Shown here one piece after another: positions 23,155 to 31,542 of a stretch of 34,573 nt of DNA. How positions within the stretch are numbered: position 1 is the stretch's first letter; each line of letters opens with the position of its first letter. This stretch comes from DASTDY01 sp035478375 (GTDB lineage Bacteria; Patescibacteriota; Saccharimonadia; Saccharimonadales; EFPC-124). The translations under genes were made by a program, and so were the position numbers. Location: positions 1-34,573 of the forward strand of contig DATIJQ010000029.1 of NCBI GenBank assembly GCA_035478375.1, read 5' to 3'. Under the pieces are notes generated by a model, which was given only the letters and a program-made list of their open reading frames with translations, made no database searches and was not told where the DNA came from.

Positions 23155-23868
23155 ATGATCCAATTAAACCTGCTGCCAGACCTCAAAAAAGAATATATTA
23201 AGGCACAAAAAGCCAAAGCCTTGGTGATTGCGGTTTCAATTTTTGTGACGCTTGGTGCGTTTGCACTGAGTGCGTTGCTGTTTGTTTATGTTACGTTTAT
23301 TCAACAGTTCCAGGTAAGCCTCGCGACTGGCGATATTAGCAAAAAGCTACAAGACCTCAAAAACATCCCAGACGTTAATAAGTATTTGACTGTGCAAAAT
23401 CAACTAGCAAGCCTGCCCGCATTGCACGACGGTGAAGGCATGTACAGCCGCTTGTACGATTTTTTGAGCGTGCTTAATCCAAGCGCGCCAAACAATATTA
23501 GTCTAAGTGACCTCAAGTTACTTACTGCTGATAATTCCATTTTATTTACGGGAACTACTGCAAGCTTCCAGTCGCTTAACGTTTTTGCAGACACGCTTAA
23601 AAACGCTACGGTAACATACAAATCAGGTGGTCAGGGTGACCCTATAACTAATAAAATGTTTGACCAAACTTTGGTGCAAACCGCTGGCATTGTGCGTAAC
23701 AACGGTCAGACGGCAGTTGGCTTTACTATAAAGACCACCTACCAATCGTCGCTATTCGATGTTCGCAACACAGAAATGACCGCCAAAGTGCCAAGCATTA
23801 CAACCACACCATCGGTGACTCAAAGTCCAAACCCATTGTTTAATGCCAATAAGTCAGGAGGTCAATAA
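23155..23868 (+). CDS. pilN: Type IV pilus assembly protein PilN
   Basis: The 237-aa protein begins MIQLNLLPDLKKEY, the short cytoplasmic motif that docks into PilM, followed by one membrane helix (about 23-46) and an external ferredoxin-like domain. It pairs with PilO to form the alignment ring around the pilus platform. There is one base between its ATG and the pilM stop, and its own stop overlaps the pilO start, so expression is tightly coupled. Confidence 0.93.
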   Translation: MIQLNLLPDLKKEYIKAQKAKALVIAVSIFVTLGAFALSALLFVYVTFIQQFQVSLATGDISKKLQDLKNIPDVNKYLTVQNQLASLPALHDGEGMYSRLYDFLSVLNPSAPNNISLSDLKLLTADNSILFTGTTASFQSLNVFADTLKNATVTYKSGGQGDPITNKMFDQTLVQTAGIVRNNGQTAVGFTIKTTYQSSLFDVRNTEMTAKVPSITTTPSVTQSPNPLFNANKSGGQ

Positions 23869-24572
23869 TGGCTGCCGCAAAACCTCAAGCACCCGCGCAA
23901 AAGACAGATGGCGGCTTGCGTATTTCGCGTCTGACTGGACTTAAAAAACGTCAGCAAATCGAGCTTGCCGGTCGCTATATGTTTATTTGGGTAGTAGTTG
24001 CGGCCATTGCGGTAAGTTTTTGTGTGGCAACTGGCCAATACTTGTTTAACAAGTGGGTTTACAATAATAAAGTACTGAGCGCAAAATATACGGCAAGCGA
24101 TACGCTGGGCAAAAACATTACTGCCGCTACCGAGCTCAAAAAGCAGGTAGACTCCTTAGTGGCCAACAACGATTTAGCAAGTGTAAAAACCGACCCCAAC
24201 GACACTGCGACCAAGAGCGTACTCGATGCCTTGCCAATAACGGACGATTCGGCCGCATTGGCCACATCGTTGCAGCAAGCTATTTTAAGTAAGTCTGGCG
24301 TTAGCATCCAGAGCATTACAGTGCCAGCAGAATCAGCTGCGGCACAGGGCACGACCTCCACGCCGCAAGAAATGAAGTTTAGTTTTGTCGTTACCGGCAC
24401 GTATGACAAAATTAAAACCATGGTTCATGACCTTGAGCGTACAATTCGGCCTATAAAAATTACCGATATTTCTATGACTGGCAGCGACGCCAATCTGCAA
24501 GCTAACGTCGACGCCATTACATATTACCAGCCGGCAAAAACGGTTAACGCACGAGAGGAGACAGTAAAGTGA
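23868..24572 (+). CDS. pilO: Type IV pilus assembly protein PilO
   Basis: The 234-aa protein has a basic cytoplasmic tail, one membrane helix (about 35-60), a coiled-coil stretch (about 70-105) and a C-terminal ferredoxin-like domain including FVVTGTYDKIKTMVHDLERTIRP (residues about 164-186), typical of PilO. It forms heterodimers with PilN outside the membrane. The ATG overlaps the PilN stop, with AGGAGG just upstream. Its end overlaps the next gene by four bases. Confidence 0.9.
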   Translation: MAAAKPQAPAQKTDGGLRISRLTGLKKRQQIELAGRYMFIWVVVAAIAVSFCVATGQYLFNKWVYNNKVLSAKYTASDTLGKNITAATELKKQVDSLVANNDLASVKTDPNDTATKSVLDALPITDDSAALATSLQQAILSKSGVSIQSITVPAESAAAQGTTSTPQEMKFSFVVTGTYDKIKTMVHDLERTIRPIKITDISMTGSDANLQANVDAITYYQPAKTVNAREETVK

Positions 24573-24814
24573 AACGCAATGACATTGCCTTACTGGTTTT
24601 AATCGTGTCGCTCTCGCTCGTCATTTCTTTCTTAATTGTAAAGGCTGTATTTGGCGAACCTCAAAATCAAACAGTAAAAGCCGAGGTTGTTGAACCGATT
24701 TCGAGCCAAATTGCCCAACCGTCAAACACCATCTTTAACAAAGATGCTATTAACCCGACGGTAGTCATCCAGATTGGCAATCCAGCAAACCAGCAACCAT
24801 TTAACGGCCAGTAG
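24569..24814 (+). CDS. Small pilus-operon membrane protein, 81 aa
   Basis: A GTG start overlaps the pilO stop (GTGA). The protein has one N-terminal membrane helix (about 8-27) and a short external tail rich in Gln, Asn and Pro (IGNPANQQPF) with no recognisable domain. It occupies the place held by the lipoprotein gene pilP in diderm pilus operons, but it has no lipobox and no secretin exists here. A monoderm replacement that extends the PilN/PilO ring is possible, but that is inference. Confidence 0.8.
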   Translation: MKRNDIALLVLIVSLSLVISFLIVKAVFGEPQNQTVKAEVVEPISSQIAQPSNTIFNKDAINPTVVIQIGNPANQQPFNGQ

Positions 24815-24838
24815 CCAGGGGCGCTAAGGGGTGCGATT

Positions 24839-26629
24839 TTGAGTATTCTCACCGACGATAACCAAAAAAAGCTAGAGGCATTGCTTGTAAGCGAAGGCCT
24901 TGTTAAAGAAGACGTTTTAAAAAAGTACGTCAAACAGGCGGCAGACCAGAGCAAGCCACTATTTGTATTGCTCGTACAAGACAAGCTTATAACTGATGAA
25001 ACGTTAACGCGTTTGCTAGCCCAAGTATCAGGTGTGCCATATGTTGATTTGAGTCAGGCGGTGATTGACCAGGCTGTGCTCGATTTACTGCCGCGCGACA
25101 TTGCCGAACACTTTATGGCTGTGCCGCTCGGTGAAGTCCAAAATCGGTTGGCGGTGGCTATGCTCGACGCTAACAATGTGCAAGCTGTTGACTATTTAGC
25201 AAATAAAATTGGACACCCAATTAAGGTGTACATGGCGTCAGAAGAAGGCGTGCGGCACGTGCTCGAACAATACCGCACTAACCTCGAAGAAGGGGTGAGC
25301 GCTGCCATTGAATCAACCCAGCAAGTCGACGAGCCCGGGCGTAGTGGCAAAGGCAAAAAAACCACACAGCAAGACATAAAAACGTTGGTGCAAGATTCAC
25401 CAATCAGCCGTGCGCTTAGTACGATTTTAGAATATGCAGTGCGGGCCCGTGCATCTGATATTCACATCGAACCACTAGAAGATGCGCTTAAAATTCGTTG
25501 TCGCATCGACGGTGTGCTACGCGAAATCATGCAGCTGCCAAAAAGCATCGAACCCGCGCTTATTTCGCGTATAAAAATTCTTAGTAACCTAAAAATCGAC
25601 GAGCATCGCGTGCCTCAAGATGGCCAGTTTGCCATACACATGAGCGGCAAAGACGTTGACCTGCGTATTGCCATTAGTCCTGTTGTGTGGGGTGAGCAGG
25701 TAGTGATCCGGTTGCTCGATAAAAGCGATACAAACTTCCACCTCGAGGACTTAGGGTATGCGGGCCGCGCCCTGCGCATGATCCGTAATGGCATTCGCAA
25801 GCCAAACGGCATGGTGTTGACCTCTGGGCCAACTGGCTCAGGTAAATCAACGAGTCTGTACGCGCTGATTCAAGAGATTAAAAGTGACAAAATAAATATC
25901 GTAACTCTCGAAGACCCAGTCGAATACAAAATGCCTGGCGTCAACCAAATCCAGGTCAACCCCGATGTCGGTTTAACATTCACCACCGGTTTGCGCTCTA
26001 TTTTGCGCCAAGACCCTAACATTATTATGGTGGGTGAGATTCGTGACCGCGAAACCGCCGATTTGGCCGTACAAGCCGCCCTGACCGGTCACTTAGTATT
26101 TAGCACTTTGCACACCAACAGTGCAGCGGGCATTTTGCCGCGCTTGCTCGACATGGGCATCGAACCGTTCCTTATTGCCAGCACCGTTAACGTTATTATT
26201 GGTCAGCGCCTCGTACGTCGCGTGACCGAGGACCGCGAAACGTACAAGTCCAGCGAGCTCGAAACCGACACTATTCACCAAACTGTTGGCCACTTACTGC
26301 CCAAAGATCGTGCCAGTATTCACCGGATTTCGACCGACTTAGGCTATAAAGACTTGCCGCTCGCTACCCAAAAAGCTTATACTTTGGTTAAGGGCAAAGA
26401 TACGCCAGAAACCCCAGGTGGGTACAAAGGGCGGGTGGGCCTGTACGAGGTGATGGAGGTCACCGAGGAGATCCAAAACTTAATTGTTAAACGCGCGACC
26501 AGTGCCGAGATTCAAAAACAGGCAATCGTCCAAGGCATGATCACTATGCGCGAAGATGGATATCTCAAGGCATTAACCGGCCTCACCACACTCGAAGAAG
26601 TTAACCGCGTCGCCGCGAACATGGCCTAA
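24839..26629 (+). CDS. pilB: Type IV pilus extension ATPase PilB
   Basis: TTG at 24839 is the start, with AAGGGGTG upstream. The 596-aa protein has an N-terminal MshEN-like domain (about 1-150), then the secretion ATPase core: HIEPLEDALKIRCRIDGVLRE, Walker A GPTGSGKST (330-338), the Asp box, Walker B with VGEIRDRETAD (Glu400) and the His box VFSTLHTNSA. It drives pilus polymerisation by cyclic hexamer motion. Unlike most PilB proteins it lacks the four-cysteine zinc motif after QRLVRR; that region has no cysteine at all. Confidence 0.96.
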   Translation: MSILTDDNQKKLEALLVSEGLVKEDVLKKYVKQAADQSKPLFVLLVQDKLITDETLTRLLAQVSGVPYVDLSQAVIDQAVLDLLPRDIAEHFMAVPLGEVQNRLAVAMLDANNVQAVDYLANKIGHPIKVYMASEEGVRHVLEQYRTNLEEGVSAAIESTQQVDEPGRSGKGKKTTQQDIKTLVQDSPISRALSTILEYAVRARASDIHIEPLEDALKIRCRIDGVLREIMQLPKSIEPALISRIKILSNLKIDEHRVPQDGQFAIHMSGKDVDLRIAISPVVWGEQVVIRLLDKSDTNFHLEDLGYAGRALRMIRNGIRKPNGMVLTSGPTGSGKSTSLYALIQEIKSDKINIVTLEDPVEYKMPGVNQIQVNPDVGLTFTTGLRSILRQDPNIIMVGEIRDRETADLAVQAALTGHLVFSTLHTNSAAGILPRLLDMGIEPFLIASTVNVIIGQRLVRRVTEDRETYKSSELETDTIHQTVGHLLPKDRASIHRISTDLGYKDLPLATQKAYTLVKGKDTPETPGGYKGRVGLYEVMEVTEEIQNLIVKRATSAEIQKQAIVQGMITMREDGYLKALTGLTTLEEVNRVAANMA

Positions 26630-26642
26630 AGGAAGGGTAGGA

Positions 26643-27710
26643 ATGGCTCAAAATTTACGGATTGAAATTTTACTGGAAGAGGTGATTAAAAAGCGCTCCT
26701 CTGACCTCCATCTGCAAGTGGCAATGCCGCCGATGCTTCGTATTGATGGGCACCTCACGCCAATTCCTGGCGGCGAACCACTAAACGAAGAGCAAGTCGA
26801 AGCGTTAGTATTTGCAATTTTAGACGACGAGCAAAAACAAATTTTGCTTAAAGACAAAGAATTCGACTTTAGTTTTGCCTTTGGTGATCTGGGGCGCTTC
26901 CGTGTCAACGCGTTCCACGAACGTGGTAATTTGGCAGCTGCGTTGCGTCTGATCCCAAACGAAATTAAAAGTATCGTCGAGCTTGGCTTGCCACCGGTGG
27001 TCAACAATTTTGCTAACTATCCACGCGGATTAGTATTGATTACCGGGCCGACTGGTTCTGGTAAGTCAACTACGCTGGCAGCTTTGGTTGACCAAATTAA
27101 CAGCGAGAAGGCTGACCACATTATTACCATCGAGGACCCAATCGAATTTACGCACAAATCTAAGCGTTCGCTTGTGGTGCAGCGCGAAGTTCACTACGAC
27201 ACCTACAGTTTTAGTGCCGCGTTACGGTCCAGTCTGCGCCAAGACCCCGACGTTGTGCTTATTGGTGAGATGCGCGACCTCGAAACGATTAGCGCCGCCA
27301 TTACTATTGCCGAAACCGGTCATTTAGTATTTGCCACCTTGCACACCAACAGTGCCGCGCAATCAATCGACCGTATGATTGACGTTTTTCCGCCACATCA
27401 ACAACCGCAAATTCGTTCGCAGCTGGCTAACATTTTGCAGGCAATTTGTTCGCAGCGCTTAATCCCGGCCATTGGTGGCGGGCGCATTGCTGCAGCCGAA
27501 ATTTTAATCGCCACCCCAGCCGTGCGCAACATTATCCGCGAAGGCAAAAGCCACCAACTTGACGCCGTTATCCAGACCGGTGGCGACCTTGGCATGCAGT
27601 CTATGGATAAAACACTGGTCGGCTTAGTACAGGCTGGCACTATTACCTACGACGAGGCCCGCAATTACGCCATTGACTTATCAGAATTCGAAAGAATGAT
27701 GCGAGGCTAG
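26643..27710 (+). CDS. pilT: Type IV pilus retraction ATPase PilT
   Basis: The 355-aa protein has the PilT layout: an N-terminal PAS-like part with SSDLHLQVAMPPMLRIDGHL, Walker A GPTGSGKST (135-143), the Asp box IEDPIEFTH, Walker B IGEMRDLETI, the His box TLHTNSAAQSIDRMIDVFP, and the C-terminal half with SQRLIPAIGGGR. It depolymerises the pilus to give pulling force. Its presence beside PilB means retraction, and so twitching or host attachment, is likely. AAGGAAGGG precedes the ATG. Confidence 0.96.
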   Translation: MAQNLRIEILLEEVIKKRSSDLHLQVAMPPMLRIDGHLTPIPGGEPLNEEQVEALVFAILDDEQKQILLKDKEFDFSFAFGDLGRFRVNAFHERGNLAAALRLIPNEIKSIVELGLPPVVNNFANYPRGLVLITGPTGSGKSTTLAALVDQINSEKADHIITIEDPIEFTHKSKRSLVVQREVHYDTYSFSAALRSSLRQDPDVVLIGEMRDLETISAAITIAETGHLVFATLHTNSAAQSIDRMIDVFPPHQQPQIRSQLANILQAICSQRLIPAIGGGRIAAAEILIATPAVRNIIREGKSHQLDAVIQTGGDLGMQSMDKTLVGLVQAGTITYDEARNYAIDLSEFERMMRG

Positions 27711-27711
27711 C

Positions 27712-28929
27712 ATGCTAACTTTTGAATATACCGCACGCGACACCAGCACCAACAAAGTTATAAAATCGACCGTCCAGGCCGAGTCTGAACGCGCTGCCGC
27801 AAAATTGTTAATGGCGCAGGGGATTGTCCCGCTCGAAATTGGCGAGCAGAACAAAAACGCTAACTTTTTTACCCGTCTGTCTAATCGTGTCGGTACGAAA
27901 GACCGCATTATTTTCACTAGGCAGTTGGCTACGCTTATTAATGCCGGTCTGCCGCTGGCCCAAAGCTTGCGCACACTGACCGACCAGACTCAAAATAAGC
28001 GTTTAGTCGTCATTATTAACGACATTATTGCGAGTATCGAAGGTGGTAGTTCGCTATCTGCCGCATTTGCTAAGCATCCTGACGTTTTTAACGATGTTTA
28101 TTTGGCTTTAATTGCTGCCGGTGAAGTTTCGGGTACGCTTGACGAAGCACTCGAACACATCGCCGACCAACAAGAAAAAGACGCCGAACTTATAAGCAAA
28201 GTCCGCGGCGCGCTCGTGTACCCGGTTATTGTATTGGTTGTAATTATGGGCGTTGTGGCCTTTATGTTGTTCACCGTTATGCCGCAAATCCAACACCTAT
28301 ACCACGATTTACACAAAGAATTGCCGTTGGTAACAGCGGTGTTGGTTGGCGCCTCGCAATTTGCTTTGCAGTTTTGGTGGTTGTTGCTGCTGATTTTGGC
28401 GGCAGCGGTTTACTTCTTAAAACGGTACGTCGACACCGATGCGGGCCGCAAAATGTGGGACACATTTAAGATTAATGTACCACTGTTTGGCACGCTATTC
28501 CGCAAGCTGTATATGGCGCGGTTTACTCGTACTGGCCAGACGCTTATGGCGACGGGGGTGCCAATGCTCGAGATGCTGCGAATCTCGGCCCGCGCCGTTA
28601 ACAATGTGCCCGTAGCCGAGGCAATTATGCGCGCCGCCGACAAAGTAAAAGGCGGCAAGTCACTCTCGAGCGCGCTTAAAAAAGAGGAACCAATCATCTT
28701 AACACTCGTGCCGCAAATGATTAGTATTGGCGAGCAATCTGGCGGCATAGACAAAATGATGGGCAAGGCTGCGTCGTACTTCGAAGATGAGCTTGACACC
28801 ACCGTTCGGTCAATCTCAACCGCCATCGAACCGATTTTAATGGTGGTGCTGGCGCTTATTGCCGGGCTTATGGTACTCGCAATTTTGTTGCCAGTGTATG
28901 GGCTTATCGGCAACTTACCAGGCAGTTAG
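27712..28929 (+). CDS. pilC: Type IV pilus inner membrane platform protein PilC
   Basis: The 405-aa protein has two copies of the GspF/PilC domain: IIFTRQLATLINAGLPLAQSL (residues about 65-85) in the first and ARFTRTGQTLMATGVPML in the second. Three membrane segments are present (about 168-192, 217-241, 375-397). It is the rotor on which PilB and PilT act to insert or remove pilins. It starts one base after the PilT stop and ends the operon, with a classic terminator following. Confidence 0.96.
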   Translation: MLTFEYTARDTSTNKVIKSTVQAESERAAAKLLMAQGIVPLEIGEQNKNANFFTRLSNRVGTKDRIIFTRQLATLINAGLPLAQSLRTLTDQTQNKRLVVIINDIIASIEGGSSLSAAFAKHPDVFNDVYLALIAAGEVSGTLDEALEHIADQQEKDAELISKVRGALVYPVIVLVVIMGVVAFMLFTVMPQIQHLYHDLHKELPLVTAVLVGASQFALQFWWLLLLILAAAVYFLKRYVDTDAGRKMWDTFKINVPLFGTLFRKLYMARFTRTGQTLMATGVPMLEMLRISARAVNNVPVAEAIMRAADKVKGGKSLSSALKKEEPIILTLVPQMISIGEQSGGIDKMMGKAASYFEDELDTTVRSISTAIEPILMVVLALIAGLMVLAILLPVYGLIGNLPGS

Positions 28930-28945
28930 AGTAAACTTTTGGGTG

Positions 28946-28984
28946 AAATAAAAGCTGCTTTTCCACAAGCGGCTTTTATTTTGC
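28946..28984 (+). terminator. Intrinsic terminator of the pilM-C operon
   Basis: AAATAAAAGCTGCTT (28946-28960) pairs with AAGCGGCTTTTATTT (28967-28981), with one mismatch or G-U, around a 6-base loop. The T-rich 3' arm supplies the U tract. Confidence 0.85.
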
Positions 28985-28986
28985 TA

Positions 28987-29015
28987 TTGAACTCCGAGGG
29001 AACTGCGCGTATAGT
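28987..29015 (+). promoter_or_regulatory. Promoter of the SGNH esterase gene
   Basis: TTGAAC (28987-28992) and TATAGT (29010-29015) are 17 bases apart. The predicted +1 at about 29022 coincides with the start of the segment complementary to the 3' UTR. The spacer carries GAGGGAACT, also found upstream of the beta-helix gene. Confidence 0.55.
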
Positions 29016-29072
29016 GCGAATGCTCTTTTAGCCATAAGTGGGTTAAACGCACCTCACAGTTAGGGATGTGGT

Positions 29073-31379
29073 TTGAAAAAACATGCAGGCGCCCGGCGCC
29101 TCGGCGCTGCCGGTTTTGTGGCGGCGCTGTTTGCAACGCTGTGTGTAGCAATCGCCGCACCAGCCAGCGCGACCACGCCGCAGGTGGCGTGGAGTGCAGA
29201 TGTATCAGATGTAAACGTGCACGGCGCAATCACCGGGGCCGATGGATCGGTGACGGTGGCGAATTGTAGTTCCGCCCCGCAAACAGTGGGTACTAAAACT
29301 TTTTCTGCGGGCGGTAATGTCAAAGGTACGACCCCCGTTGTAAATGTGCGTAACTATACAGAGCCAGTTTTTACTACTTGCCTCAGCCAACAGGCGGCAG
29401 GTAAGGATGGCACACTGTATGGTGACGACCCAACTATTAACGACTACTATGAAAATCTTGCAGCATATAAGCCTGACGGTACAAAGTTGTGGTCACAAAC
29501 GGTTGTGACCACAGATTGCCCGTCGCTTAATGGCAAGATTATGCCCAGCGTCATCCGCATCGGATTTGACGGCAATGTGTACGTAACTGGTCAGTCGGTT
29601 AATGACTGGTGTGGTCATCCGTCGTATCTCACCAGTTTTGCACCGGATGGTACGCTGCGCTGGCAGGTTAGGGTGAGTACGCAGTCGTTACCCTTTCTAT
29701 CTGCTTACGACCAAGGTCTTGTTGTTGGTGTGGCTGGCGTGAATCAGCTGGTATATATCGACTACAATGGTGTTGTAACGTCTACGGTTCAGATGAACGA
29801 GGTTGGCCAGCCGTATTTGTACGGTCAAGGCGCTGGCGCGGATGCGAAGGGGTACGTGTTTGCGGTGTTCGCGCATAATGTGTCGCAAACGACCTGCAGT
29901 AACACTTACTTTGAAGCGACCGCAGTGGCAATTTACGGTCCAAATGGTTTCGCCGGTCGTTATACGCCTGCGCCCTGTACGTATAGCGCTTGGCTTAAGC
30001 CTTTAAGCACAAGTGGTTTTGTACTAGAGCAGGAGCTCGCTGATCAGACGTGGGAGCTTGTAACATTTGACGGCACAGGAAGTGTTGTTAAAAAGCTTAG
30101 TCTGCCCACTGGTGATTTGGGCGGTTTTACAATTACGGGTGGGGCCAATCTTATTGGCGGTGACACACGGGGTAATTTGGTTATAGCGCGGCCGTATAGG
30201 CGCAACGACGGCAGTACTATCGGTACTATTTTTGCTCTGTTCGATCCGCAAACCTGGAACCAATTGGGTGTTTTTGACACGTATTCGCTTGGCGACAGTG
30301 TTTCGGTAAACGTGTACCCAGATAGCGTTGTTTTTGCCCAAAGTAGGCTCTACTTTGCGGCCCAAAATATTTGTGTGCAGCAGCACTGTGCTTCCAGCAT
30401 GCTATACGCGGTAAACATGGCCAAACTCGGCCTCGACTACCCCCGCAGCGCAGCGCTTGGTGTTTCTTCGGCACCGCTCGACACAATGGCCGCGCTCGGC
30501 GATTCGTTTTCGTCCGGTCTTGGCTCACTCAACAGTGGTGAGTTGTACGAAGCGGGGAGCGGTGATTGCTCGCGCAGCCCAAACGCTTACGCGCGGCAGC
30601 TGGGCGCTGACCAATCGGTCAAGCTAGAACTGACGACGTTCGTCGCCTGCGCCGGCAACACAACTGCCGATATCACAAAGCAAAATGGGCAGGCATCGCA
30701 AGTTTCGCCAACCGCCAAATCGCTATTTTTGACCGTCGGCGGTAACGACGTCAACTTTGCACGCCTCGGTGGCTTGTGCATATTTTTGGATTGCACGCAG
30801 TACCACGACGAATTTTACGGGTACTTGGCAGATGTTGGCACGCATTTGCAGGCGAGCTACCAAGCAGCTTTGGATCGGGCGCCAGGGGCAACATTGTATG
30901 TGCTCGGCTATCCGCACATTCTGCCACTGCAAAATTGCAGCACAACCGGCAGCGGTTGGTTTGCGGCGCTTTACGCACAGCAGTTGGTGACCAATCTGCA
31001 CCCCGATTATGTAAAGGAGGCAAAAGACGCCGGCCTAACGCAAGACGAGGCGAACGAAGCGGCGAACCACTCGCCAGCTATTTCGGATGATGAGGCGGTG
31101 TTTAGTCGAACATTCGAAAACAACCTCAACCTCGCCATCAGCGACGCCGTCGACGCCGTCCAACAAGCAAACCCCACGCGCCACATTGTGTTTGTGAGCG
31201 CCACGCAACCCGGCGGCCCGTTTGACGGCCACCAACTGTGCAGTGCCACGCCTTACTTTAACGGCTTGGACGGTGCCAATGCCGCCAATACCTTCCACCC
31301 AACCGCAGAAGGGCAGGGCGCGTACGAACAGATCGCGCTCGCAGCATTGACGGCTCACCAGCCCCAGTACGTTGGCTAA
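29073..31379 (+). CDS. Secreted beta-propeller-like / SGNH (GDSL) esterase fusion
   Basis: The TTG at 29073 follows TAGGGA and starts a signal peptide (MKKHAGARRL, then a hydrophobic run ending PASA, about residue 34). Residues about 40-460 are repeated beta-rich blocks (DGTLYGDDP, DGNVYVTGQ, DGTLRWQVRV) that look like a PQQ/WD-type propeller. Residues about 470-768 are an SGNH hydrolase of the SEST type: block I GDSFSSG (Ser478), block III GGNDVNF (Asn558) and block V NTFHPTAEG (His742), where the usual acidic residue is replaced, as in esterases with a Ser-His dyad. It likely removes acyl groups from surface glycan or lipid. It is a single-gene unit set between pilC and the pilin gene. Confidence 0.88.
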   Translation: MKKHAGARRLGAAGFVAALFATLCVAIAAPASATTPQVAWSADVSDVNVHGAITGADGSVTVANCSSAPQTVGTKTFSAGGNVKGTTPVVNVRNYTEPVFTTCLSQQAAGKDGTLYGDDPTINDYYENLAAYKPDGTKLWSQTVVTTDCPSLNGKIMPSVIRIGFDGNVYVTGQSVNDWCGHPSYLTSFAPDGTLRWQVRVSTQSLPFLSAYDQGLVVGVAGVNQLVYIDYNGVVTSTVQMNEVGQPYLYGQGAGADAKGYVFAVFAHNVSQTTCSNTYFEATAVAIYGPNGFAGRYTPAPCTYSAWLKPLSTSGFVLEQELADQTWELVTFDGTGSVVKKLSLPTGDLGGFTITGGANLIGGDTRGNLVIARPYRRNDGSTIGTIFALFDPQTWNQLGVFDTYSLGDSVSVNVYPDSVVFAQSRLYFAAQNICVQQHCASSMLYAVNMAKLGLDYPRSAALGVSSAPLDTMAALGDSFSSGLGSLNSGELYEAGSGDCSRSPNAYARQLGADQSVKLELTTFVACAGNTTADITKQNGQASQVSPTAKSLFLTVGGNDVNFARLGGLCIFLDCTQYHDEFYGYLADVGTHLQASYQAALDRAPGATLYVLGYPHILPLQNCSTTGSGWFAALYAQQLVTNLHPDYVKEAKDAGLTQDEANEAANHSPAISDDEAVFSRTFENNLNLAISDAVDAVQQANPTRHIVFVSATQPGGPFDGHQLCSATPYFNGLDGANAANTFHPTAEGQGAYEQIALAALTAHQPQYVG

Positions 31380-31386
31380 TAAATAA

Positions 31387-31410
31387 CGTGTAACCCGCGG
31401 CAAAAGAGCA
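31387..31410 (+). other. 3' UTR box complementary to the esterase mRNA 5' end
   Basis: AAAAGAGCA (31402-31410) pairs with TGCTCTTTT at the predicted 5' end (29021-29029), GGC (31399-31401) with GCC (29031-29033) across one bulged A, and CGTGTAACCC (31387-31396) with GGGTTAAACG (29040-29049) in 9 of 10 positions. In total about 21 pairs stand in colinear order. The terminator hairpin starts two bases later. Confidence 0.7.
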
Positions 31411-31411
31411 G

Positions 31412-31447
31412 CACCCTGGTAGTAGCCTTTTTGGTGCTACCAGGGTG
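31412..31447 (+). terminator. Hairpin after the SGNH esterase gene
   Basis: CACCCTGGTAG (31412-31422) pairs perfectly with CTACCAGGGTG (31437-31447) around a 14-base loop that contains a T run. No U tract follows directly. Confidence 0.7.
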
Positions 31448-31468
31448 TGTAAAACCTAAAGAATCTAC

Positions 31469-31496
31469 TTGCGCACGCGCAAAGTTTAGCTATAAT
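31469..31496 (+). promoter_or_regulatory. Promoter of the major pilin gene
   Basis: TTGCGC (31469-31474) and TATAAT (31491-31496) are separated by 16 bases. The predicted +1 is about 31503, giving a leader of about 40 bases ending in AGGAAAGGTGG. A weak 5'-3' UTR match (TTAC and GCTTT with GTAA and AAAGC at 32048-32058) is also present. Confidence 0.7.
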
Positions 31497-31542
31497 CATA
31501 AGCAGTTAGTTTACACGCTTTTAAAAAGCAGGAAAGGTGGGT

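Noticed and set aside
24993..24999. CTGATGA hammerhead core string in pilB
   Set aside because: It is inside a conserved coding region and lacks a stem II followed by GAAA.
28996..29030. GGAAC as an ECF sigma factor -35 element
   Set aside because: No matching -10 (CGT or GTT type) at the right spacing, and a sigma-70 promoter fits better.
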